In this document: piece by piece, positions 14,790-24,618 of the stretch
Position numbering within the stretch: the first letter of the stretch is position 1
How the letters are laid out: the number at the start of each line of letters is the position of its first letter
Assembly (NCBI GenBank): GCA_934408585.1
Contig: CAKRVA010000001.1
Location: forward strand, 1-64,000
Reading direction: 5' to 3'
Source: an uncultured Lachnospiraceae bacterium
Lineage (GTDB): Bacteria; Bacillota; Clostridia; Lachnospirales; Lachnospiraceae
Length of the DNA: 64,000 nt
The notes under the pieces: generated by a model
Databases searched by the model: none
The model's input: the letters and a program-made list of their open reading frames with translations, nothing else
Told to the model about the DNA's origin: nothing
Translations under genes and position numbers: made by a program

Positions 14790-17258
14790 TTATTTTGCTT
14801 TCTTTGCAGCCTCTTCCGCTATTTGCAGTTCTTTTGCTGCATAATCCTCTTCTTTTTTCGCACGTGCCTTTGCAGCTTTTACTTTTGCAAGAAGCTCATC
14901 TGCCTGTCTTTGCAGTTCTTCTGCCTCGCTCTTCGCATCAAATGCACGTTCCAAAGCTTCCTGTGCATGCCGGCGGGCTTTTACTTCTGCTTTTCTGCTT
15001 TCAATTTTCAGCTTTTCTTTTTCGGTAAATGGTACAAATTTGAAAACGCTTAAAGACAACGGTGCTGACTTCATAACAATCGAATACGGAAATTCATCCG
15101 TTTCTTCCTCACTGACTGCTTTCGCTCTGGAATTCACAATGCCATTTCCACCATAACATTTCTGATCGGTATTAAATATTTCCTTATATTTTCCGGCTAA
15201 CGGAACACCTACCTGAAACTCCTGTTCCACATTTGCAAAGTTTGCAACTACCAGAAGAACTTCTTCTTCCTTCTTTGATTTGCGCAGATAAGAGAGCATG
15301 CAACGGTCAGAAGAAATACAGTTGATCCACTGAAATCCCTCCGGCACGGTATCAAGCTCATATAATGCAGGATTTTCACAATATAGCTTATTCAAATCCT
15401 GAACCAGAAGATTCAGTCCTTTATTCTCCTTATGCTTTAGCAATTCCCAGTTTGTCTGGCGGTTTTCGTCAAACTCTTCCAGTTCGCCAATGTCCTGTCC
15501 CATAAACAACAGTTTTTTCCCGGGATGTGTCATCATATATGCATAGCTTAAACGTAAGTTTGCAAATTTATCCTCTGTTGTTCCAGGCATTTTTCCTAAC
15601 ATGGTACCTTTTCCATGAACCACCTCATCATGGGAAAAAGTAAGCATAAAATTCTCACTGTAAGCATAAATCATGCTAAATGTCAGCTCATTATGATGAT
15701 ATGCCCGGAAATACGGATCATATTGAATATAGGACAAATAATCATTCATAAATCCCATATTCCATTTCAAATCAAATCCAAGTCCGTCTTCTTCCAATGC
15801 TCCTGTCACCTTTGGCCATGCCGTAGATTCCTCGGCAATCATCAGGACATCCGGATTTCTCTTCTTCATAATAGAATTTAAATGTTTCAGGAGTTCGATT
15901 GCCTCGAGGTTTTCATTTCCTCCATAAATATTCGCAACCCATTCACCTTCGTTTCGTCCATAATCCAGATAAAGCATTGATGCAACCGCATCCATCCGAA
16001 TGCCGTCAATATGATACTGCTCTACCCAATATAACGCATTGGCAATCAAATAATTGGATACTTCCGGTCTGCCATAATTATATATCAGGGTTCCCCAGTG
16101 AGGATGGTATCCTCTTCTCGGGTCCATATGTTCATACAGGCAAGTTCCATCAAACTGTTCCAATCCATAGGAGTCCTTCGGAAAATGTGCCGGAACCCAG
16201 TCCAGAATCACACCAATTCCTGCCTGATGAAGGGTATCTACAAAGAACCGGAAATCATCCGGAGTTCCGTATCGGGAAGTCGGTGCATAATAACCGATTA
16301 CCTGATATCCCCAGGATGCATCCAGCGGATGCTCCATAACAGGCATCAGTTCTACATGCGTATATCCCATTCCGGTAACATATTCTGCTACCAGCGGTGC
16401 AAGTTCACGATAGTTTTTATATTCATTGCTTTTGTCATCTCTCTGAAAACTTCCAAGATAGAGTTCGTATACACTGATTGCAGCATCCTGACCACGATAC
16501 TTTTTGCGGTTTGCCATCCATTCAAAATCCTGGTACTGATATTTTGAATCATAAACAATCGATGCCGTATCCGGGCGGAGCTGCTGGGAAAATGCATATG
16601 GGTCTGCCTTTAATACAGTAACATTTCCCTTCTTCTTGATTTCAAATTTATAACATTCCCCATCCAGGACATCCGGAAGAAACAATTCAAAAATTCCGGT
16701 ACCTTTTTGCTGAATCATCGGATGCACTCTTCCGTCCCAATGATTAAAGTCTCCAACTACACTTACACGGACTGCATTCGGAGCCCATACAGCAAAAAAT
16801 GTTCCAAGCACTCCGTTTATCATCCTGATATGAGCACCCAGATAATCATAAACCGTATAATGAATTCCTGATAAGAACTTTTCCCCATCTTTCGCATGTT
16901 CTGCTTTTTGATAAGCATAAACATCTTTTATCATTTTGGATTGTCCCTGCTGATCAATTACCTCATAAAGATAATCCGTTGTAATATTTCCGGAAACAAG
17001 GCAGGCAAAAAAACCATTCTCATCTACCATTTCCATAGAAAGAACCTGGTTAGTATTGGCATTTACTTCCATGGACATAGCTTTCTTTTCCAAAGTAACA
17101 TGCAGCTTTACCTCGGAAGCTCCCGGCTGAAAAGTTTGAAATAATGTATGATTTCCTACAAAATGAGGTCCTAATATCTCCTGTGGCTGTTTTTCCTCTG
17201 AATATACAATAGCCTCAATTCTCGGCCAATTCATAAGTTTATACAATTTATTATTCAT
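14790..17258 (-). CDS. glgB: 1,4-alpha-glucan branching enzyme with coiled-coil tail
   Basis: It makes alpha-1,6 branches in glycogen. An N-terminal CBM48 region (VWAPNAVRVSVVGDFNHW near 165) precedes the GH13 catalytic barrel with the nucleophile Asp in GIRMDAV (about D423), the acid Glu in MIAEES (about E476) and the third carboxylate in TFSHDE. The C-terminal all-beta domain ends near residue 745. The last 77 or so residues are an Ala/Glu/Lys-rich segment expected to form a coiled coil, which is absent from typical GlgB (about 630-730 residues); here the total is 822. The start at 17258 is chosen because AGGTGGAG lies six bases upstream, while a GTG at 17270 falls within that site. No other glycogen genes are nearby. 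Confidence 0.93.
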   Translation of the reverse strand: MNNKLYKLMNWPRIEAIVYSEEKQPQEILGPHFVGNHTLFQTFQPGASEVKLHVTLEKKAMSMEVNANTNQVLSMEMVDENGFFACLVSGNITTDYLYEVIDQQGQSKMIKDVYAYQKAEHAKDGEKFLSGIHYTVYDYLGAHIRMINGVLGTFFAVWAPNAVRVSVVGDFNHWDGRVHPMIQQKGTGIFELFLPDVLDGECYKFEIKKKGNVTVLKADPYAFSQQLRPDTASIVYDSKYQYQDFEWMANRKKYRGQDAAISVYELYLGSFQRDDKSNEYKNYRELAPLVAEYVTGMGYTHVELMPVMEHPLDASWGYQVIGYYAPTSRYGTPDDFRFFVDTLHQAGIGVILDWVPAHFPKDSYGLEQFDGTCLYEHMDPRRGYHPHWGTLIYNYGRPEVSNYLIANALYWVEQYHIDGIRMDAVASMLYLDYGRNEGEWVANIYGGNENLEAIELLKHLNSIMKKRNPDVLMIAEESTAWPKVTGALEEDGLGFDLKWNMGFMNDYLSYIQYDPYFRAYHHNELTFSMIYAYSENFMLTFSHDEVVHGKGTMLGKMPGTTEDKFANLRLSYAYMMTHPGKKLLFMGQDIGELEEFDENRQTNWELLKHKENKGLNLLVQDLNKLYCENPALYELDTVPEGFQWINCISSDRCMLSYLRKSKKEEEVLLVVANFANVEQEFQVGVPLAGKYKEIFNTDQKCYGGNGIVNSRAKAVSEEETDEFPYSIVMKSAPLSLSVFKFVPFTEKEKLKIESRKAEVKARRHAQEALERAFDAKSEAEELQRQADELLAKVKAAKARAKKEEDYAAKELQIAEEAAKKAK

Positions 17259-17309
17259 GCCAATCTCCACCTTTCCTGCCGGTCAAATTAACTTATAACA
17301 CATACTAAT

Positions 17310-17338
17310 ATTTTACCAAAGATGCCTATACAACACAA
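17310..17338 (-). promoter_or_regulatory. Promoter of glgB
   Basis: On the minus strand TTGTGT (17333-17338) and TAAAAT (17310-17315) are 17 bases apart. It lies just after the serA terminator and about 40 bases before the glgB ribosome binding site. Confidence 0.5.
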
Positions 17339-17370
17339 GTTCGAAGTCGTACAATTGTCTGCACAATTTT

Positions 17371-17406
17371 GACAAAACAAAAGTCCTCTGAAACATTCAG
17401 AGGACT
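17371..17406 (-). terminator. Intrinsic terminator of the serC-serA operon
   Basis: A perfect 10-bp stem (17382-17391 with 17397-17406) with a five-base loop is followed on the minus strand by a T-rich tract (17381 down to 17371). It is 24 bases after the serA stop. Confidence 0.85.
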
Positions 17407-17429
17407 CCTTTTGTATCTTATTTACCATT

Positions 17430-18593
17430 TTATTTTACGACACGAACACGGAACACACCATCAATTGCGTTAAGCTTATCAATAATGTCCTGTGTTGCTT
17501 CTGTTTCCAGATCAAACATGGAATATGCCACATCGCCTTTGGACTTATTCAGCATATTTGCAATGTTGATTCCTGCATCACCAATGCATGCAGAAAACTT
17601 TGTAATCATGTTTGCAATATTTTTATGGAAAATTGCAATACGGGCAGCTGTTTCACAAACACCCATATCACATTTTGGATAGTTTACGGAATTCACAATA
17701 TTACCATTGTTAAGGTATTCCATCATTTCCTTCACTGCCATCTTTGCACAGTTATCTTCAGATTCCTCTGTGGATGCGCCAAGGTGAGGAATTACAATAC
17801 ATCCTTCTTTTCCAGCGGTGGTAGGATTCGGGAAATCAGATACATACTTACGAATCTTGCCCTCCTTAATACCGTCAAGGACGTCTTCTTCGTTGCAAAG
17901 AAGATCACGTGCAAAGTTCAAAAGGATTACGCCATCCTTCATCTTGGAAATAGCATCCTTATCAATCATTCCCTTCGTGGAATCCATCAATGGTACATGA
18001 ATGGTAATAATATCACAATTGGAATAAATATCTTCTACATTAAGTACATGCTTTACATCACGGCTCAGATTCCATGCTGCATCTACCGAAACGTATGGAT
18101 CATATCCATATACTTCCATACCAAGGTGTTTTGCAACATTGGCAACCTTAACACCGATTGCACCAAGTCCGATAATACCAAGCTTTTTGTCCTGAAGCTC
18201 TGTACCTGCAAATTTCTTTTTTTCTTTTTCGGCTGCTTTTGCAATATCCGGATTGTCCTTATCAGAAAGTACATAATTTACACCTCCGATAATATCACGG
18301 CTGGCAAGAAGCATACCTGCAATTACAAGCTCCTTTACACCATTTGCATTTGCACCGGGCGTATTAAATACTACAATTCCCTGTTCAGCACACCGGTCAA
18401 GCGGAATATTGTTCACACCGGCTCCTGCTCTTGCAATACACAAAAGCTTGTCGGTAAACTCCATGTCATGCATCACTGCAGAACGAACCAGAATTCCCTC
18501 TGCGGCATTCACTTCTTCTGTTTTCTGAAAATCATTTGTAAAACGATCCAATCCAACCTTTGCAATTGGATTCAGGCAGTAATAATTAAACAT
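17430..18593 (-). CDS. serA: D-3-phosphoglycerate dehydrogenase
   Basis: The enzyme oxidises 3-phosphoglycerate with NAD to start serine synthesis. The Rossmann motif GLGAIGVKVA is near residue 142. The substrate-site pattern RAGAGVNNIP is near 54, and the catalytic His is in PHLGASTEESE near 270. A C-terminal ACT domain (about 315-387) suggests amino-acid feedback, though the long intervening domain of some SerA types is absent. The length is 387 residues. GGGAG precedes the start. It follows serC by 20 bases in one operon, and a strong terminator comes after it. Confidence 0.95.
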   Translation of the reverse strand: MFNYYCLNPIAKVGLDRFTNDFQKTEEVNAAEGILVRSAVMHDMEFTDKLLCIARAGAGVNNIPLDRCAEQGIVVFNTPGANANGVKELVIAGMLLASRDIIGGVNYVLSDKDNPDIAKAAEKEKKKFAGTELQDKKLGIIGLGAIGVKVANVAKHLGMEVYGYDPYVSVDAAWNLSRDVKHVLNVEDIYSNCDIITIHVPLMDSTKGMIDKDAISKMKDGVILLNFARDLLCNEEDVLDGIKEGKIRKYVSDFPNPTTAGKEGCIVIPHLGASTEESEDNCAKMAVKEMMEYLNNGNIVNSVNYPKCDMGVCETAARIAIFHKNIANMITKFSACIGDAGINIANMLNKSKGDVAYSMFDLETEATQDIIDKLNAIDGVFRVRVVK

Positions 18594-18613
18594 TTTCCAT
18601 TCTCCCTTATTCT

Positions 18614-19696
18614 TTATGAATTCTTTGCTTCGAATTCCTTCATGAATGCAACAAGCTTTTCTACTCCTTCGATTGGCATTGCATTGTAAATACTTGCACG
18701 CATTCCACCTACGGTTCTGTGTCCCTTCAGGTTTTCGAATCCGGCTTCTTTTGCTTCTTTAATGAATTTTGCATCAAGTTCATCGGAACCTGTCACAAAC
18801 GGAACATTCATCAAAGAACGGTCTTCCTTACGAACCGTTCCCTTGAAGAGCTTGCTCTCATCCAGGAAGTCATAAAGAATTTTTGCTTTCTTTTCATTAA
18901 TTTCTTTGATTGCTTCAAGACCGCCGAGCTTCTTCAGCCATTTAAATACTTTTCCACAGATATAAATGCCATATGCCGGAGGTGTATTGTATAAAGAATC
19001 ATTATCTGCATGAATCTTATATTTCAACATTGTTGGAGTTCCCGGAAGGGTATCTTCTGTAATTAAGTCCTCACGGATAATTACGATAACAACACCTGCA
19101 GGTCCGATATTTTTCTGTACTCCACCATAAATCACACCATACTTTGTTACATCAACAGGTTCTGATAAAAAGCAGGAGGAAACATCCGCTACAAGGGTAT
19201 GTCCCTTTGTATTTGGTAATGTTTTATATTTCGTTCCATAAATTGTATTGTTTTCACAAATATATACATAATCCACATCATCAGGAATCGGAAGATCAGA
19301 ACAATCCGGTATGTAAGAAAATGTCTTATCTGCAGAAGATGCAACTTCAATTGCTTCTCCATAAATTTTTGCTTCCTGATAAGCCTTCTTTGCCCATTGT
19401 CCTGTCACAATATAAGCAGCTTTCTTATTTTTCATCAGGTTCATCGGGATCATTGCAAACTGCTGGCTTGCACCACCCTGTAAAAACAAAACCTTATAAT
19501 TATCCGGAATATTCATTAAGTCACGCAAATCCTTTTCTGCTTCCTTAATGATATTGTCATAGGTCTTGGAACGATGACTCATTTCCATTACAGACATTCC
19601 ACTTCCACGATAATCTAACATTTCATCTGCAGCTTCTTTTAATACTTCTTCAGGTAAAACTGCGGGACCTGCTGAAAAGTTGTAAACTCTAGCCAC
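18614..19696 (-). CDS. serC: Phosphoserine aminotransferase
   Basis: This PLP enzyme converts 3-phosphohydroxypyruvate and glutamate to phosphoserine. The N-terminus VYNFSAGPA and the PLP-lysine region (YGGVQKNIGPAG, about residue 195) match the class-V aminotransferase SerC family, and the 360-residue length is standard. The start is a GTG at 19696, six bases after AGGAGGAG; a longer in-frame ATG at 19726 overlaps that site's upstream region and is less likely. It is the first gene of the serC-serA operon, behind a good promoter at 19746-19774. Confidence 0.95.
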   Translation of the reverse strand: MARVYNFSAGPAVLPEEVLKEAADEMLDYRGSGMSVMEMSHRSKTYDNIIKEAEKDLRDLMNIPDNYKVLFLQGGASQQFAMIPMNLMKNKKAAYIVTGQWAKKAYQEAKIYGEAIEVASSADKTFSYIPDCSDLPIPDDVDYVYICENNTIYGTKYKTLPNTKGHTLVADVSSCFLSEPVDVTKYGVIYGGVQKNIGPAGVVIVIIREDLITEDTLPGTPTMLKYKIHADNDSLYNTPPAYGIYICGKVFKWLKKLGGLEAIKEINEKKAKILYDFLDESKLFKGTVRKEDRSLMNVPFVTGSDELDAKFIKEAKEAGFENLKGHRTVGGMRASIYNAMPIEGVEKLVAFMKEFEAKNS

Positions 19697-19745
19697 TTTT
19701 TTCTCCTCCTGATTGCTTATTCTCAATAAACTCTATCAAGCAAAT

Positions 19746-19774
19746 ATTTTATACTTAAAATTTCTATTCGTCAA
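19746..19774 (-). promoter_or_regulatory. Promoter of serC-serA
   Basis: On the minus strand TTGACG (19769-19774) and TAAAAT (19746-19751) are 17 bases apart. The leader to the GTG start is only about 45 bases, too short for a T-box. Confidence 0.65.
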
Positions 19775-19821
19775 CCGCTTTACCTCATTAAATTGATAAA
19801 ACTTTAACATTTATCCTTAAA

Positions 19822-21222
19822 TCAGTAAAACAAAATACATGGAGTACCGATTTCTACCATATTATACAGTTCCTCCATTTTATGAATCGGAGTGTTCACA
19901 CATCCATGGGAACCATCTGTTTTATAAATAGTTCCGCCATAGCTGGAACGCCATGTGGAATCATGCAATCCAATCGATTTATATACGGGCATCCAGTATT
20001 TAACCGGGGTTTCATAATCTGCGCCCCGCAGAATTCGATTCATCTGCTTTCCATATACATAATTGGTTCCTTCCGGTGTTCCTCTCCCCTTGGATATATT
20101 GCCGGTAACCACCTCTGTTTCCAGCCGTAATTCCCCATTTTCATAATAATACATTTTCTGTTCCGTCATATCCACTTCAATATAAGTATCACCGATGTCT
20201 TTTTTCCCCTGAAGCTTTGCTTTCTGCAAATACTGTGGCTCATGAAGTTCTTTTTTCTGTTCCACAAATGCCTGATATAAGTATTCCTTCTCTGCTTCAC
20301 GGTCTATCTTATTTCCATAGATACCACCTTTTACAAGAACCATATCTCCTCTGGTTGACTGAAATACCCGGTCTGTTCCAACGGTATCATATTCATCTGC
20401 AAGCCGGTCGATATATGCATCTATCTGATCTTTCGATACTACAATAGCTCCCTCTTCATCAACTACGATATTTCCGTCCGCATCAAGTTCCATAAAATCA
20501 CATGCCACACTGCTATCTACCGGTACACGTTCCTCGCCAAATAAATAGACAATGCCGCAATCCTGAAATACTTTGACTTTTTCCCAAAGTTCTTTCTGTT
20601 CCTGCATTTCTTCTGTCAAAGGAAGACTTTCATAACAGCCTGTCTCTTCCAGATTGATTTCTTTCTGAAATGTTTCAAATGCCTGGCAAATCGTATCATA
20701 TGCTTTTGGGGCATTCAGGGCATGACTTCTTTCATCAATAAAATAGTATCCGTTGTTTCCCTTGCAAAGCATTGTCTTACGGTCTTCTTCATTCATTTCC
20801 AGATAAAATGGTAATGATTTTATGTATGTTTCAAATGCTTCCGTATCATAAGTCAACGTTGGTGCTATGGTCTTTTCCCCGCCATTTCCAATCAGATTAT
20901 CAATCCACAGTAATGGCTGTTGCATCTGTTGATATCGCGTCAACGCCTCCAGATAATCGATTTTCATCGATACCTCTTCCGGGGAAATTGTATAAGACTT
21001 ACCATCACTGTCCATAATGGTAAGTCCCTCGTATTGAGATTCCTTCATCAGTTCTTCGTTTACTGCCTCAATCGTTTTTCCCGTGCAATAAACTCCATTA
21101 ATCCATGTGTTATAAGAAAATCCATCCCGGTAATAGTAAGCAAGCCCCAGATACATGATCAGTGCCGAAACCATAATCAGCAAAGTGCCGATTATAATTC
21201 CCTTGGTAATTACCTTTCTCAT
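19822..21222 (-). CDS. L,D-transpeptidase with peptidoglycan-binding domain
   Basis: YkuD-type enzymes make 3-3 cross-links in peptidoglycan. The 466-residue protein has an N-terminal signal anchor (about 8-30), a long extracytoplasmic region with PG_binding_4-like repeats (about 35-320), and a C-terminal YkuD domain. The catalytic motif SHGCVN is near the end, with the cysteine at about C441. A preceding His lies in SIGLHDSTW. CAGGAG lies seven bases upstream of the ATG. It follows ilvB by 17 bases, so it is probably at the end of the branched-chain amino-acid run although it is unrelated in function. Confidence 0.9.
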   Translation of the reverse strand: MRKVITKGIIIGTLLIMVSALIMYLGLAYYYRDGFSYNTWINGVYCTGKTIEAVNEELMKESQYEGLTIMDSDGKSYTISPEEVSMKIDYLEALTRYQQMQQPLLWIDNLIGNGGEKTIAPTLTYDTEAFETYIKSLPFYLEMNEEDRKTMLCKGNNGYYFIDERSHALNAPKAYDTICQAFETFQKEINLEETGCYESLPLTEEMQEQKELWEKVKVFQDCGIVYLFGEERVPVDSSVACDFMELDADGNIVVDEEGAIVVSKDQIDAYIDRLADEYDTVGTDRVFQSTRGDMVLVKGGIYGNKIDREAEKEYLYQAFVEQKKELHEPQYLQKAKLQGKKDIGDTYIEVDMTEQKMYYYENGELRLETEVVTGNISKGRGTPEGTNYVYGKQMNRILRGADYETPVKYWMPVYKSIGLHDSTWRSSYGGTIYKTDGSHGCVNTPIHKMEELYNMVEIGTPCILFY

Positions 21223-21239
21223 CTGTGTACTCCTGTATG

Positions 21240-22916
21240 TTACTCCTCTTTCAAATCGGAAGCATCAAACACTTCACTAATCGGTGCTCCTGCGGGAACC
21301 ATTGGAAATACTTTATCATCCTCCGGAATCACACATTCCACCAAAACAGGTTTTTTCAGTGCAATTGCCCGTTCAATCGCATCGGCAACTTCTTCCTTTT
21401 TTGTAACTCTGATTGCTTCACAGCCTAAGCCACGGGCAACCATGCAGAAATCCACGCTGTCATTGAGCACCGTCTGTGAATAACGTTTTCCGTAAAATAA
21501 CGTCTGCCATTGACGTACCATTCCAAGAACATGATTATTGATTACAACCTCCACAATCGGAATCTGATATCTGGATGCTGTTGCCAGTTCATTCATATTC
21601 ATACGGAAGCAGCCATCACCGGCAATGTTGATACAGATTTTATCCGGCATACCAACCTGTGCACCAATACATGCGCCAAGCCCATATCCCATTGTTCCAA
21701 GTCCTCCCGATGTTAAGAAGGTTCTTGGTTCCGAGTAATTGTAATACTGCGCTGCCCACATCTGATGCTGTCCGACATCTGTTGTAATAATTGCTTTTCC
21801 CTCTGTGATGCGGTCAATTTCTTCCATAATATACGGGCAGGAAATTACAGATTTATCATATGACAATGGATATTTTTCTTTCATTTCCAGAATATGATTC
21901 ATCCATTCCCTATGGTCGGCCTGAGGAAGCTGTTCGTTGATGATAGTCAGAATTTCCTTCAAGTCACCTACTACGGATGCTGTCGTCTTTATATTCTTAT
22001 TAATCTCTGCCGCATCAATATCAATATGTAAAATTTTGGCATTGGATGCAAATTTGGAAGCATTTCCTATAACACGATCCGAAAAACGCGCTCCCAGTGC
22101 AACAAGCAAATCACATTCACTCACACCAAGATTCGACGTTTTCGTTCCATGCATGCCAATCATCCCTGTATATTTCGGGTCATGACCATCCATTACACCT
22201 TTTCCCATCAAAGTATCACACACCGGAGCATCCAGCAGCTCTGCCAGTTTACGCACTTCCATATGCGCCCCTGAAATTACGGCACCACCACCAACATAAA
22301 TAAATGGTTTTTTGGATTCCTTCATCAGCGAAATTGCTTCTGCAATATCCTCCTGCGTATAATTTTTAAAATGTTTCAGGCGGGTAGGCTCCATAGGAGT
22401 ATATTCATAAGTATTTGCAGTTACATCTTTCGTAATATCTACAAGTACCGGTCCGGGTCTTCCTTCTTTTGCAATCCGAAAGGCATTACGCATTGTATCT
22501 GCAAGATTCCGAATATCCTTGACAATATACCCATGCTTGGTAATCGGCATGGTTACTCCGGCAATATCCACCTCCTGAAAAGTATCTTTTCCCAGAAGCG
22601 GAAGGTTTACATTACAGGTAATTGCAACCATCGGAACAGAATCCATATATGCGGTCGCAATTCCGGTAACCAGATTTGTTGCCCCGGGACCACTCGTTGC
22701 AAGGCATACCCCGACTCTTCCGGTTGCTCTGGCATATCCGTCTGCTGCATGTGCAGCTCCTTGTTCATGAGATGTTAAAATATGACGTATTTCTGAGGAA
22801 TGTTTATATAATGCATCATACACATTCAAAATAGTACCGCCCGGATATCCAAATACCGTATCGACACCCTGCTCTTTCAAACATTCAATTACGATTTCTG
22901 CACCAGTCAACTGCAT
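21240..22916 (-). CDS. ilvB: Acetolactate synthase, large (catalytic) subunit
   Basis: This ThDP enzyme condenses pyruvate with pyruvate or 2-ketobutyrate in valine, leucine and isoleucine synthesis. The catalytic Glu is in the SHEQGAAHAADGYAR segment (about residue 50). The ThDP/Mg motif GDGCFRMNMNEL is near residue 440. The length from 22916 is 558 residues. I chose this ATG because it begins the conserved MQLTGAE sequence and has a GGGAG about ten bases upstream; the longer in-frame start at 22979 overlaps ilvD. No small regulatory subunit gene is adjacent. It lies 25 bases after ilvD. Confidence 0.95.
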   Translation of the reverse strand: MQLTGAEIVIECLKEQGVDTVFGYPGGTILNVYDALYKHSSEIRHILTSHEQGAAHAADGYARATGRVGVCLATSGPGATNLVTGIATAYMDSVPMVAITCNVNLPLLGKDTFQEVDIAGVTMPITKHGYIVKDIRNLADTMRNAFRIAKEGRPGPVLVDITKDVTANTYEYTPMEPTRLKHFKNYTQEDIAEAISLMKESKKPFIYVGGGAVISGAHMEVRKLAELLDAPVCDTLMGKGVMDGHDPKYTGMIGMHGTKTSNLGVSECDLLVALGARFSDRVIGNASKFASNAKILHIDIDAAEINKNIKTTASVVGDLKEILTIINEQLPQADHREWMNHILEMKEKYPLSYDKSVISCPYIMEEIDRITEGKAIITTDVGQHQMWAAQYYNYSEPRTFLTSGGLGTMGYGLGACIGAQVGMPDKICINIAGDGCFRMNMNELATASRYQIPIVEVVINNHVLGMVRQWQTLFYGKRYSQTVLNDSVDFCMVARGLGCEAIRVTKKEEVADAIERAIALKKPVLVECVIPEDDKVFPMVPAGAPISEVFDASDLKEE

Positions 22917-22941
22917 TTCATACGTTCTCCCTTCCCTGTTT

Positions 22942-24618
22942 CTATTTCGCCTGTCCAGGAACTTCCAAAATAGCTCCACGGTTTCCGCTTGTTACAAGCT
23001 CACGGTATCTTGCAAGATAGCCTGTCGTAATCTTAGGCTCTCTTGGCTGCCATTTTGCTTTTCTTGCCGCAAGCTCTTCATCAGACACTTTCATATTCAA
23101 TGTATTTTCCGGGATATTAATACTGATAATGTCCCCTTCTTCTACTAATGCAATCGGACCACCTACTGCTGCTTCCGGAGAAACGTGTCCGATAGAAGCA
23201 CCTCTGGATGCTCCAGAAAAACGTCCGTCAGTAATCAGTGCAACACTGGAACCAAGTCCCATTCCTGCAATGGCAGATGTCGGATTAAGCATTTCACGCA
23301 TTCCCGGACCTCCCTTAGGACCCTCATAACGAATGACTACCACATCACCAGCCACAATTTTTCCGCCCTTGATTGCTGCAATAGCATCCTCTTCACAATC
23401 AAACACTCTTGCAGGTCCTTCATGTACCATCACTTCAGGAACGACTGCAGAACGCTTTACCACACCGGTATCCGGTGCCAGATTTCCCTTCAGCACTGCG
23501 ATTCCACCTGTTTCTGAATAAGGATTTTCAATCGAACGAATGACTTCCGGATTGCGGTTTACCGCGCCTTCGATGTTTTCACCCACCGTCTTTCCGGTTA
23601 CGGTAATCAGATCCGTATATAATAAGTTCTTTTTCGTCAATTCTTTCATAACTGCATATACGCCACCGGCTTCATTCAGATCCTCCATATAAGTCGGGCC
23701 GGCAGGTGCAAGATGACAGAGATTCGGTGTTTTGGCAGATAATTCATTTGCAAGTTCCAAATCCAGTTTCACGCCTGCTTCATGTGCAATTGCCGGTAAA
23801 TGAAGCATGGAGTTTGTAGAGCATCCCAATGCCATATCTACGGTAAGTGCATTCAGGAATGCCTTTTCCGTCATGATATCTCTTGGCTTGATATCATTCT
23901 TTACGAGTTCCATAATCTGCATACCTGCATGCTTTGCAAGTCGGATTCTTTCTGAATAAACTGCCGGTATTGTACCGTTTCCGCGAAGTCCCATGCCAAG
24001 AGCTTCTGTTAAGCAGTTCATGGAATTTGCCGTATACATTCCGGAACAGGAACCACAAGTCGGACATACCTTTTCTTCAAATTCACATAATTCTTCATTC
24101 GTCATCGTTCCGGCTGCAACACTTCCTACTGCTTCAAACATGGAAGAAAGGCTTCTTTTCTGTCCATGTACATGACCTGCCAGCATTGGTCCACCAGACA
24201 CAAAAATCGTAGGGATATTTACTCTGGCAGCAGCCATTAATAATCCCGGTACATTTTTATCACAGTTCGGGATACAGACCAATCCGTCAAACCCATGTGC
24301 CATTGCCATACATTCGGTAGAATCGGCAATTAAATCTCTCGTGACAAGCGAATACTTCATTCCCACATGACCCATTGCGATTCCATCACAAACTGCAATT
24401 GCCGGAAATACAACCGGTGTACCACCTGCCATTGCCACTCCAAGTTTCACGGCTTCCGTAATTTTATCCAGATTCATATGACCCGGAACAATTTCATTAT
24501 AGGAATTTACGATTCCAATAAGAGGACGTTTTCTTTCCTCCTCTGTAAATCCAAGTGCATTAAATAGACTTCTGTGTGGTGCCTGTGCGGTACCTGTTTT
24601 TACGCTGTCACTTCTCAT
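22942..24618 (-). CDS. ilvD: Dihydroxy-acid dehydratase
   Basis: It dehydrates the dihydroxy acids in valine and isoleucine synthesis with an Fe-S cluster. Cluster cysteines fit the IPNCDKN motif (near residue 118) and the CPTCGSCSGMYTANSMN motif (near 185), and C56 is in AVCDGIA. The Mg-site and C-terminal GRFSGASRG signature are present. The length, 558 residues, is standard. The ATG overlaps the stop of the upstream membrane gene (ATGA), with AAAGGAG seven bases before it, so the two are translationally coupled. Confidence 0.95.
   Translation of the reverse strand: MRSDSVKTGTAQAPHRSLFNALGFTEEERKRPLIGIVNSYNEIVPGHMNLDKITEAVKLGVAMAGGTPVVFPAIAVCDGIAMGHVGMKYSLVTRDLIADSTECMAMAHGFDGLVCIPNCDKNVPGLLMAAARVNIPTIFVSGGPMLAGHVHGQKRSLSSMFEAVGSVAAGTMTNEELCEFEEKVCPTCGSCSGMYTANSMNCLTEALGMGLRGNGTIPAVYSERIRLAKHAGMQIMELVKNDIKPRDIMTEKAFLNALTVDMALGCSTNSMLHLPAIAHEAGVKLDLELANELSAKTPNLCHLAPAGPTYMEDLNEAGGVYAVMKELTKKNLLYTDLITVTGKTVGENIEGAVNRNPEVIRSIENPYSETGGIAVLKGNLAPDTGVVKRSAVVPEVMVHEGPARVFDCEEDAIAAIKGGKIVAGDVVVIRYEGPKGGPGMREMLNPTSAIAGMGLGSSVALITDGRFSGASRGASIGHVSPEAAVGGPIALVEEGDIISINIPENTLNMKVSDEELAARKAKWQPREPKITTGYLARYRELVTSGNRGAILEVPGQAK

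Noticed and set aside
17625..18689. Long plus-strand reading frame antisense to serA
   Set aside because: It is a shadow of serA and serC codon bias, rich in Cys, Ile and His with no conserved domain or start signal.
19697..19821. Possible T-box or other riboswitch before serC
   Set aside because: The leader after the predicted promoter is only about 45 bases and shows no specifier stem or T-box sequence.
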